From assembly GCF_051622035.1 (NCBI RefSeq), contig NC_135357.1:13971001-14035000 (forward strand): a stretch of DNA of 64,000 nt, read 5' to 3'. Position numbers and translations under genes: made by a program. Below the pieces are notes generated by a model. The model was not told where the DNA came from, ran no database searches, and saw only the letters and a list, made by a program, of their open reading frames with translations. This DNA comes from Arctopsyche grandis (taxonomy: Eukaryota; Arthropoda; Insecta; Trichoptera; Hydropsychidae). Shown here piece by piece: positions 12,971 to 23,700 of this stretch (position 1 is its first letter; the number at the start of each line of letters is the position of its first letter).

Positions 12971-13890
12971 TTCAGAACTTCATCTCCTGCTCATGAGCCA
13001 CCTTCAAGAACTCCAAAATCAACTTCCTATGATTTACCACAGACGTATCATCTCCAGCTCGATAGCCGCTTTCAAGAAACCCAACACCATCATCGTCATT
13101 ACAGAAATACAATCAACCAAATTTGTTTGAAAACTTGGAACCCAGTAATTATAATAACAGTGGTTCATGTAGCGGGTCTGGTTCTGAAATTACTCTGCTC
13201 CTCTTCATTTAACATCAGACCACCAAGTAGTTCTCCATAAAATATTTCACCCGAAGAACAAATAATCCCACTCGAAGAACACAATTTGATCCTACCCAAA
13301 GAATAAAATCGTACGTTTCGAATCAAAAACAGTAATATTACTGCCATTTCTTATCAATGAGATGATGATTTAGCATATTTTATTAATAATTACGAACCTT
13401 AATTTAATTTAACAGAGTACTTTGTTTTATCGTTAGACTTTTTAATTTTGTAAATAAAATAAAAAAATAAACGAATATCTACAAGAAATAACATTGCTTT
13501 TTTTCTACTTGTAAACAGGGCCGGCTGAAGGGGGCGCCATTTACTCATCCTTGTTTAGTTATAAGCAAAATTAAAGAATTCATTGAAAACACGAGCGACT
13601 TAGTAGAGCATTAGACTTGAAGTAGAGCACTGCTACTTTTTTTCTGATTATCGACCCTGACCTGTTCACAGTAGTGTCACCCTAGGATTTCGAAAACTCG
13701 ATATCATTATTTTTTAAATTGAATTTAAACTAATATTTTTAGATGATTTTTAACGTAATATGGATGAGTAAAATAAAATTTGACAAACAGTTTTCAAAAT
13801 ATCCCTTTTCAATAGCCAAAAATAATAATTGATCTTAAAATTTATTTTATTATTTTAATTTGTGCTATTTTTTAATTTAAATTGCATTTT
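12971..13890. other. MADF gene 3' region and intergenic DNA
   Basis: The MADF reading frame continues open past its stop to about 13240. An AATAAAATAAAAAAATAAAC block near 13453 could supply the poly(A) signal. CAGGGCCGGCTGAAGGGGGC at 13518 looks like a transposon terminus, but no partner end was found. The rest holds nothing recognisable. Confidence 0.4.
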
Positions 13891-13899
13891 ATTAAATAA

Positions 13900-14200
13900 C
13901 TAGTTGAACCCGGCATGCGTTGCAATGCCACAATAACGCATGCAATTCCCGTTCTCATTTTTGGGCGATTTTTTTTCAGAAAACATCGTTTTCGTTTCCG
14001 TTGCTCGTCTGTTTAGTCCGCGACGTATTAAGTCGCGACTTGACGTCAGTTCTAAAAACAATAGAAGGCAGCGAACACATTTAAAATTATTGCGTTGCAA
14101 TGACACAACACGGCAAAGTTGATACAAAAGGCAACTCTGTTGCGATTGTATAAGATAGACGCATAGTGCGTTATATATTATACAATTTCATACAAACAAT
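13900..14200 (+). repeat. Interspersed repeat beginning ACTAGTTGAACCCGGC
   Basis: It starts with ACTAGTTGAACCCGGCATGC, a start shared in diverged form with 37294, 57725 and 62145 (ACTAGTTGTTTTACCCGGC type). The block GCGAACACATTTAAAATTAT near 14070 matches the beginning of the window. This is the general insect pattern of short non-LTR or SINE-like repeats; I cannot fix the family. Confidence 0.45.
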
Positions 14201-14253
14201 ATTTGGCGGCACACTGCCGTTCGTGTCGCAGACGCATAGTGCGTCAGACCTTA

Positions 14254-14458
14254 AGGTACTCTTCCACCGAATACGTTGACGCATACGTATCGTGTTTGCG
14301 CCAAAGTATGCAATTTACGTACGTGGTTTTTAATGGAAGTACGTACACCGCCCAGTGACGGTGACGCATATGAATACACATACGCCGCGTTGACGGACTT
14401 CTGCCGTCGTCATCAGTCACGATACGTGTGCGTCAACGTATTCGGTGGAAGAGCGCCT
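14254..14458. mobile_element. PIF/Harbinger-type MITE with TTA target duplication
   Basis: The 205-bp element has about 40-bp inverted ends (ACTCTTCCACCGAATACG and TTGACGCATACGTATCGTG, with a few mismatches) and TTA at 14251-14253 and 14459-14461. There is no coding capacity. Its terminal motif TACTCTTCCAC recurs in the 52-bp hairpin at 14643. Confidence 0.8.
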
Positions 14459-14642
14459 TTAGTGGTGAACAGTAGAACCATCAAAGTTACACCGGAACAT
14501 TCCGAGGGACGGCACATTTTGAATTACCCCAAAACGAAGAATGAAAAAGATAAAAATGAAATGAAAATGTTGGTGCCGTTCAGACAAAATTTTATGAAAA
14601 AATATACAAATAAGGTACCCATTTTTTTTATTATACAATTAT

Positions 14643-14694
14643 AAAATACTCTTCCACTTAGAATCTCAATAGATTCTAAGTGGAAGAGTATTTT
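14643..14694. repeat. Perfect 24-bp hairpin sharing ends with the neighbouring MITE
   Basis: The arms AAAATACTCTTCCACTTAGA(ATCT) pair perfectly around the loop CAAT. The TACTCTTCCAC part equals the terminus of the MITE 190 bp upstream, so it is probably an extreme deletion derivative of that family. Confidence 0.75.
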
Positions 14695-14746
14695 TGATTT
14701 TTAAATGCTTTTTATTATTACGAAATTATGTTCACAATACATCTTA

Positions 14747-15554
14747 AGGTCTGTTCATACCTAGTCAGCACGTACCGACTTCAGCAGGTATCCGGCCGTA
14801 CGAAAAGTATTCTTTGGTACATTTTGTATGGGTATATTCATACCAACCGTCACGTTTACGCCACGGCAGGCTTACAGCAGTACCCGACATTTTCTGTTCA
14901 TACCTTACAGCAACATCCGTCAACGTATCGTATTCGTTTTTTACAAATATACACGCGAATTACGTGTCATGAGTCAGCCGCTTTGATGTTTTGGACCAAT
15001 TATCGATAGTGACAGTAGACAGCTGTTCAATATTTCGACATGGTTTTGGCGCAAATATTTAAAAAAAAAAAATTTTTTACGGAAATATTTAAAAATTTTT
15101 TGTCCATCATCCACAAGCTCCTTATACAGTGTCCAAAACTCTCCTTCGGTTTTTCTATTTTTTAACATGGGATGCACATCAAAACGCCTCAGTGCTTTTT
15201 TATTGCCTTCTTGAGCTTCTTCTTCCAACAACAACGCGATTATACATAATTTTTCGTTCGATAAACGCCGAAACATTTTTGCTGACTTGTATTCTGACGC
15301 GTAGCTACGAATGCACGTGTATGCATTCATATTGCAAGTACTCGACAATACGACGTAAGCAATATTGCGCCGTATCGTTATGGCCTCTAATGTATAAGTA
15401 AGCCGATTTTGCCTTGCACTCGGCCAAATTGCTATAAACGTGACGTGACCGCGACGTGTAGGTAGATATTAATAGAAATGTAATAAAATGACATATTTGA
15501 AACGGAGTCGTGCAGTGCTGAAGCCGTGCAGTGCTGTTAAGTATGAAAAGACTT
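14747..15554 (-). mobile_element. Internally deleted PIF/Harbinger transposon
   Basis: The ends AGGTCTGTTCATAC and AAGTCTTTTCATAC (inverted) are flanked by TTA at 14744-14746 and 15555-15557. The interior carries the N-terminal part of a Harbinger transposase on the minus strand and then runs directly into the other terminal region, so most of the transposase is missing. At 808 bp it is non-autonomous. Confidence 0.8.
15075..15276 (-). pseudogene. Harbinger transposase N-terminal remnant
   Basis: From the ATG at 15276 the frame reads MFRRLSNEKLCIIALLLEEE, then ALRRFDVHP, EFWTLYKELVDD and IFKYFR. This is the typical start of PIF/Harbinger DDE nucleases (helical N-terminus, then the F-x-x-YFRM region). 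The similarity stops after KYFR in an A-rich run. The catalytic DDE part is absent. Confidence 0.7.
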
Positions 15555-15649
15555 TTATATACATATATTTTAATAGCTACTGATCTACTGATCATTTTCT
15601 ATTTTAAAATTTAATTTAATTTGGTTAGTAATCATAGTATTATATTGTA

Positions 15650-16130
15650 GAGATATAGCACGACTTGTGATATCACCTATTTCCCTCATCGAATTTAATC
15701 TGTACAAATGACATCATCGTGTCCTCTTCTCGTACACGAAAGTTAGCCGTGGCCGAAATACTTCGTCCAGCTTACCCATAAAGGCGATTCGACTCGCTCC
15801 AGATACGCAATCACGAGTACACGGGAAATCCCAAGGAGCTGCGCAACTACGCATCGAGCATCGAACACAAAGGAAGACCTCGACCCCGTCGGAATCTTCC
15901 AGAACGTGATCTCACCAGCCCAGCTACGCGTTGCTCAAGCAACACCTTTATAAACCAGTGCATCGTCCCCAGATGCCAGTGAGCTTCAGGAACTCGACCT
16001 AGCTCGTTCCAGTGGATCCTTTACCTACTTCGCTGTACATACAAATACACCTGTATTAATCGAGTAATAAAGATCCTCTTCAAAATTCAACTGAATTTCC
16101 ATAGGCTGGGAAATGGTCCAAAACCTTCAA
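15650..16130 (+). mobile_element. Possible solo LTR of a retroelement (fossil)
   Basis: A GC-richer block lies in AT-rich DNA and has promoter-like order: a TATA-like CCTTTATAAACC near 15950, an AATAAAG signal near 16066 and a C-rich end. This resembles one isolated LTR. Boundaries and family are uncertain, and no clear target duplication was confirmed. It ends about 200 bp before the COX8 gene. Confidence 0.3.
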
Positions 16131-16359
16131 CCCCCCTATAATATTATTCTAATGTTAATCTACACTCTACAGCATAGTAGGAAAAAGAGCTCAAAAACCT
16201 TTCCTCCTTGGAAGAGTATGGTTACCCACGTGAATATTACGACCAATACGACTATCGATTATTAAGTAGCGGGGTGTTGCGGGGTGGTGGAAGGAGCGGT
16301 GCGCCAGTCGACGGCTGTCAGTTGTCGTGTTTAGAAGTACAGAGCATACAGTAACAGAG

Positions 16360-16909
16360 ATGTCCATGTTTTCGGCTGTGCGAAGCGCGGGCTTGAGCGC
16401 TGCGAAGGCCGCCGGAGGGGTCACCCAACAGACGGTCCGCACGAGGACGGCCACGCCCATCGTGGTGGCCATCCCTGCCAGGAAGAAGGTTCCCGCTCCG
16501 GTACGTTCACCACCTTTCTCGTTCCCACTACCCTCACCCTCACCATCACTCCCACCATCACCATCACCATCACCATCAACATCAACATCACTCCCACGAA
16601 GACTGCCCTCGTCTACACGTCTTTTCCTTACCTATAAATAATCACTACGTCGTTTCGTAATAGCGCGCTCACCTAACCTCGAAATTATATAATTCTGACA
16701 GTTGCGTCTCGACTACTGTCTTCGCCGCTAGGAGGCTCCAACTTCAATCGTTATTATAGTGGTCGCTCTGTTAATATATTTTTATTAATATGATATTATT
16801 TTATTTACAGCAAATGGCTATACTGGCAGCTATGATGTTCACCGGAATTTGGGTCGTTCCAGCCTGGGTGTTGGTGCATATTAGAGATTACAATGGCTCC
16901 AGGAAGTGA
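16360..16909 (+). CDS. COX8: Cytochrome c oxidase subunit 8
   Basis: This is a small nuclear-encoded subunit of respiratory complex IV in the inner mitochondrial membrane. Two exons, 16360-16500 and 16811-16909, encode 79 residues. The first 45 or so are rich in Arg, Ala and Thr with no acidic residue (MSMFSAVRSAGLSAAKAAGG), a mitochondrial presequence. Exon 2 gives one membrane helix, MMFTGIWVVPAWVLVHIRDY, with the COX8 signature PAxVLxHxxxY and a short basic C-terminus. The donor CCG/GTACG and acceptor TTATTTACAG fit. A poly(A) signal follows at 16966. The 5' flank is GC-rich and probably the promoter. A repeat of CACCATCA-type sequence lies in the intron near 16540. Confidence 0.9.
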
Positions 16910-16965
16910 ATATTTTTCTAAAAAATAATTTTGTTGCACTATGTTAAACGATTGTAATTATAGAT

Positions 16966-16971
16966 AATAAA
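16966..16971 (+). terminator. COX8 polyadenylation signal
   Basis: AATAAA lies 57 bases after the stop codon and is followed by a T-rich element (TTGTCCTTTATTT). Confidence 0.7.
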
Positions 16972-16979
16972 TTGTCCTT

Positions 16980-17732
16980 TATTTAAACTTATTTTTTAAC
17001 ATCACCAGCGCATTCCTTTACCAACATCCATTGTAGTATTACGAGATTAAGGCTAGTTTTACCCAGTACCCAGTGGTAGTGCCAAGTTTTGCAACACACC
17101 TACATATATAAGTATATATACATATACTATGCTTTGAAATCTGAGCCACTTTTTTATTTTCCAAAAACATTACAAACCAAATTAAAATATATTGAACCTT
17201 AAAGATTCATATTAATTTTTGATACATATGTACATATTTGGTTTTTAGATGACATTATATTCATATCACAAAATAAAACGAAATGTTTATTTTGTAAAAC
17301 TTTTATAATACTGATATTTTTCATGATATTTGGAATTTAGTCACCAGTATACCATTAACATTTCAATTGCACAACCATCAAAATTTATATACACTTTAAT
17401 TATATAGTAATATTTAACAATATTATAAGTACAGTATATTTTATATTTACATATTGAAGATAAAATAACTAAATCACACGCGTGTATTTGTATTTGTAAT
17501 CCACAGTGTGATAATGTTGTCATTTATTATAATTATTATAAACAGCTTCGGTGCATAATTTACATTCACAAATGTGTATTACAAAATCAATTCCGTACGA
17601 TATTATATGCAGTTATGATTTAATATTGTCTAGACTTGATATAATTCATAGACATACATAAGTACATAAATACACATGTGTGCATATATTAAAAATGCAC
17701 ATTTCTATAATTTAACTGAATGCATCGCAACA
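16980..17732. other. Intergenic DNA and ETS gene 3' UTR
   Basis: COX8 (+) and the ETS gene (-) converge here. The stretch is AT-rich with TACATA runs. No further gene was seen. Confidence 0.5.
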
Positions 17733-20700
17733 TTATCCATTGTAATTAGCCTGATTTTGATGGTAATATCTCGACACGTTCCAGTTTTGATTCGCTTGAA
17801 CCTGATGACTGTGTTGATTATGGTATTCATGTTGATGAGGTTGCTGGTCAAGTCCGAGGACTCCAGCCGGGTGCGATTGAAGACCACCACTCATCATACC
17901 GCCTCCATGAGGACCTACACCCAAATATTGCTGTAGAGACAAGTGTGCACCGTGGTAGTTGAGATGATGTGTAGTGTTATAGAGCGTACTGAACACATCA
18001 TAATTTTGATGATAGCTTTGGTGAGCTGACGTTTTAGCCAAGTCCATATTAGGAATTTGACTGGAAGGGTACTGTGATGGTTTCAAACATAAGTTTTCAG
18101 GATTTTCACTACTCGTCTTTCCGACGTTGAGTTGAGTAGAAATTGATCCTATGTGAGATTTAGATGAGTGATGCTGAGATAATACTTCAGTGGTAGCATG
18201 GTGGGGTCCATATGCCATGTTGAATAAAGCATCAGGGTCGCATACAAACTTGTAGACGTACCGTTCGCCTGTAATTTTTCATTGTTGAATTATTTCCAGT
18301 TTTGAAATATACAAAATTTTAAAATGACTTACCAGCTACTTTTTGCATTATCCCTTTTTCATAATAATAACGTAGGGAACGACTCAATTTGTCGTAATTC
18401 ATTGCAGGTCGGTTTTTTTGCATACCCCACCTTCTCGCCACCTGAGAATAATATTAAATAAACTCATTCATTTTAGTTATTAATTTTTTAATTTAATAAC
18501 TATATTAATTCGGCAACTACCTCCTCGGGCTCGAGTAATTTGAATTCCAACCCTCTACCAGTCCAAGCTATACATCCGCCAGCAGCTGCAGGTTCATCCA
18601 GGAGTGCTACTAAAAATTGCCAAAGTTGCAAAGAACCTCGACGAGCACTAGGACCGTTTGGTCCAACGACAGGGTTTGTGGCTGCTAAAAATAATAATTG
18701 AACCATACCAAAATATTTGATGTTAAAATATTTGAAATTCAATTTTGTCAAAAATACTACCTGGGGCCGTAGTGGAAACAATATCAACTCTAGGCGGTGC
18801 TGAGGATTCGCATCTTGTACTAGAAGTCACCAAAACTTCTTGCCTACTACCACTAGCTCCTTTAGAAGAAAAATATATGTAATGAAATCGACTAAATATT
18901 ACAGTAAATTTTGTATGAATTTTACCTGGTTTGTCGGACCATGCTGGTTTTTGACCAACACCGTCGTCAGAGTACGTCCTGCCTGTGTCCGTGCTGGATA
19001 CTATGCACGAATTTCCAGGACTCGCGAGGATGTTGCCTCTGCCTGCAGTCAGAGATGCATCGCTTTTGGTACTTTGAACTTCTGGCGCTATAGTTTCGTA
19101 AGTTTCGTTTCTCGAGCTGCTTATGGCTGCCATTGAAATACCGTCGTTGGGCGCTTTGTCTGAAAGCGTAAAACCTTCGTACTTGGCAACATCTCTTCTT
19201 TCATCGTCTCTACTTCTGCTGACATCTTGATATTGAAATAGTGATGACTGGTGATAGGCGATTTCGGGGTTTGTCTCTCGTTCATATTGGCCATGAGCGT
19301 CTTTATCGTTAGGAAATCTATATTGTCTGTTTGTGTCTTGATCTGGGTTTACATTGTTACTCAGCAAGGAGGCATATCCGCAGTGTTTACCAAATAAATC
19401 ACTTTGATACGCAAAGTCCCTATTCACACTGTCCTTTTGCGTTTTGGCTAAATTTTGCTCTTGAAATTGAGGTATCAATAGTTGTTGGTAGTTGGATATG
19501 GGTTCTTTTACAGTGCATCCTTGATTTGTATGAAATTGTTGAGCTGACAATCCGAATCCATTGAAGGACACCGAATCGTTCGTTCTCGCGTCTACATTAG
19601 TCCTGGCGATTTCAGGGCATTTTGCATAATTGACATTGCTAGACGACAGTGCTTGGTGGACATTGACATTGTTTGGCCTTTGGCCTTTGTAACAAGAGCT
19701 CTGAGGCATGCAGCAAGCTTCGTTTGGGCTACTGTACGTTCCAGATTGTAATTGTTTAGTGTTGGTGCACTCCACTTCGTTTCCTGATACTTCACAAGGG
19801 TCTGTCAGCTTTTTAAAAAAGTTTGACGAGCTCACGTTATATTTCCAAGACGATTGCGGCAATGGGCACTCGGAATCTGAAAAAAAATTGTTTAAGACGA
19901 ATTTTTAACCTTCGAATTAGAAGTTTGGTGCCCTTTCAATTTTGCCACGGTTCTAGTTATGCTACAACGATTAATTAATTTTCGTTACGTGTGTTGGCGG
20001 TATAGGGGTTGAGTAAATATTAATTATATTAACTGGATATCGTTTTGTTTGCACATTATCTCCCCTTGTTGCTTTATTTGTTGACACGGAAAAAGAAGAG
20101 CATATAATACCAAAGCACACACACACATGTACATACACATAACTACATGTAGAAACGCGTCTAATTCGAATTACCATAGTTAATATTATCGGGTAAATAT
20201 CGATGAATATGAAAGGGTTACATATAATTTTGGAATTTTGCTCAGTTATTGATAAAATCAACAGTGGAATGAATCAAACTGAGATATTCATAATTAATAT
20301 TTTTTTCATTACATATGTATATGTAAGTATAATATGAGCGATTTATTATTTTTTGGAAATTTTAAATTAGAGTTGGGGTGAAATTCTTTTAATAATTCCA
20401 AATTTATAATTAATAACTCCAAATGCTGTGAAGATATATATGGAAATTATTAATTAGGTATGCCAGACGTACTCGTTAGGGAATATTTGAGATGATGGTT
20501 AATCGTGAACGTTAATGAGTCCACGTTATTAATTAATGGCTTTTCGTCGGAGGGAGAATGGAGGATGGAGTCTCGTGGTGCTGCGCCCCCGACGGCTACT
20601 CCCTCGACCCCCGTCTGCCAGCCATGAATGTTTAAACAACAGCTCTGTAATGCAACTTCCGATACAGCTTTTGTTTTCTGCACCCTTTCAGGGCTGCTAG

Positions 20701-23700
20701 ACATTATGTACATATATAATTTTGTACACCCAAAAAGTATAGCACATACAAACTTAAAGCAAAACGAGGTAACAACGGAAATGCTATTGCAATATGGTTT
20801 CATAATTTAACTGTTAAGTAATTAAATTGCTTTCGAAACTGATTTCATTTAATTTTCCTTCTAATTGTAATACAATCTTTCGTTACTCGGCTTTTTTATA
20901 TCAAATACGACATCAATGGTCAAATTCATTGTACAGAGGCATTGTAAGCATTATACAAGGCAAATACGATCAACATCCACAGACAGACATCTATGGAGAA
21001 ATTTGCAGTATTTATAGAAACCAGCGAAAATTCGAGATGCTGAATAACTCTAATTTTACAATTGAGAAGGACAGGGATGCCAACTTACAGGAACTGTTTC
21101 AATGAAAATCAGATAAATTGGCAAACTCTAATAGGAAACGACCGATCTGGAGTCATATATCCAAGGTCTGGTCAGCAGCAACCAGTGGGATTCGAAACCG
21201 TGACTATATGTGTGACATGATGTGGAACTACGTCTATTTGTGGAGGTACCTACATATGTATGTACATATATATGTACATTAGACACATGTTGCTTTTCTG
21301 TTGATTATCACTTGCATAGTAATAATACTCATGTTTCATATTGTTAAATAAAAGCAAGACGATTTATAATATTAATGTGGATGTAATTCGTTTTTTCGGA
21401 GACTTACAGTCAGTACGTAGAATTGCGTTTAAGTTATGCAAAAAAATGTATGAAATTTTGTAAAGAAGCGAAACTATTGTAACGTAGGAACATGGAAGAG
21501 AGTATCCACCGTCTAAGTGCATTCGTGGGTGAACAATAGATATCCCGAATTAGACTAACGGGACTCAGTAAGTGCCCGGATAATGGATAAGTTCTCAGAC
21601 CCAGGCGAGTGCGAGCAACTCACCAGACCTGTACGTGTATAGGAAATAGATACATAAATGGGTTGCGGAAGCTATGGTGTGCAACGTGTTGTTTATAAGG
21701 ATTATTACACACGGTAGATCAGATTATTCTGGAGCGAGCGGTGATCTCGTGTGGACCTCCAGAATCGTTGAATAACTGCTGTGAAGCGACTTTGGCCTTT
21801 CATTTGGATCCTGAACCCACCCTTACGTAACTATTTTTAATTTCAGTGTTAGTTATACATACATATGTATGGTGTATGTATGTAAAATGATGATTACAAA
21901 GATTAATTTATTTAATCTTTGTCATCATCTACTATCCTAGGCTAGTAATACAGCTACTATCCTAGGCTACGAGAGACATATGTACATATGTATCGGTATA
22001 TACAGTGGTGTAGTGCTAAATAAAAAAGAACCAGGTCGGTGTTTAATTTTTATGATTCCCCCTCCCCCCCGCTTTTTTCCTTACTAAAAAAAAAGTTGTA
22101 TCCTAATATTGGCAGTTCAAATATTTATAAAAAAATATCAAATAATAATTAATAAATATTCTTACTTTTTGAAATTATAATGTATTTTTTTATATTTTAT
22201 AAAAACTTCCATAATGCACCCTCTTCAACATCTTTGATTTTGCAAAACCTGTGTTTGTGTGCCAACAGCAACATTTTCTTTTAGCAATGCCAAAACCATG
22301 CATGTACATACATATGTATACATACATACATATGTATGTTAAAAAATTATCAAATTTTAACTTTGAATTTTGAATTTTAACGTGAACTTTGAGATGAATA
22401 TTCATTTAAGCTGAGTTCTCTCATTTTATCTATCCTCAAGTGCGTATGGTCAATAGTTCAAAGCATGTTTTCTTTCGAAGTTTTGGGTGGTTTTAGATAA
22501 AAAAAAATCCAATAAAGTTCATTAAACGTCTTTTAAGTTTTGAATGTGCTCAGATTACTATTCGATTGTGGTCTTCGAGTGTTAGAACGAGAGTCTGCTC
22601 ACAATATTTGGAATACAAAATTTTATATGAAATTTTAGGCAAAATATTTTTTAATTGTGCTCGAAAAATAATGTTTATATCAATCAAAGTGCCAGGGCGG
22701 CGACCTGGCTCAAAAAGAAGTACCAGGTCGGTGACCTGGCCCGACTACACCACTGGGTATATACATATGTAGTTTTACATTTAAATACAGCGGGCAAATC
22801 CGCTTCGGCCCCGGAAATTTTCTTGGAAATGAATCGTGAAAAATACGATTTTCCCATTACTTGTTTTATTTTTTTAAGCATTTGGTATAATATTCATAGC
22901 CAAATAACAAATATGAAATGTAACAAAAAAAAGAGCAAAAATATTAAATCGAATTGTATTGTAATACGGCTGGTAGCCCTATTCATCCGTTTAAGCTAAT
23001 ACTTTCATATACCTCGAGGGAGTTGATAATCCCAAAGCACAGTTAATAATGTAATGTTGTAATGCGAACCACTTCATTCACAAAAAGTATACAGATTCGC
23101 AAACATCAGCGAGCATACATATTTTATCTCATCGCGCTCGTTCAACTCACCGCACGAAGAATAAAATATGAAATAAAAGAGTATTATGCAGTTTTTTAAC
23201 GAGTATGTATATGCTGTACTTTTTCAAATTTAAATTTAATGAACATTATTACGTACATACACCGTATACAGATATAACCATATATAAACATTGAAATTTC
23301 ACGATTAGGTAGTTTTCTTTTAAGATTGTTAAACTGGGGTGTCTCAAACAATCAAAAGGGCAAACAGGAAAATAAGGGTGTACATTTAAATGGGGTTGTA
23401 AGCTGTGACTACTCCTTCCAAAATTTACATATATAAATGTATATGTAGGTATGAATTTGTATAAGCCGAATAAATACGCCGGCTATTCATTGGCATATGT
23501 TACGAGAACATATGTACATATGTACTTATGCTCAAAAAATACTCAGTTGAAAGTTTTTTACGAGTTTTTTATTAATTGCACTTGGTTAGTAGTTTGATTT
23601 AAAATTTCAAAATCTTTCAATAAAATTGAATATTTTATGGGGATGTATGTATGTACATATTATTAACCAGCAACATATCGTTACCTTACTTTGAATAGGT

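Noticed and set aside
14260-14645. A gene starting in the MITE
   Set aside because: The frame is mostly MITE sequence; the short tail after it (KTKNEKDKNEMKMLVPF) has no family match.
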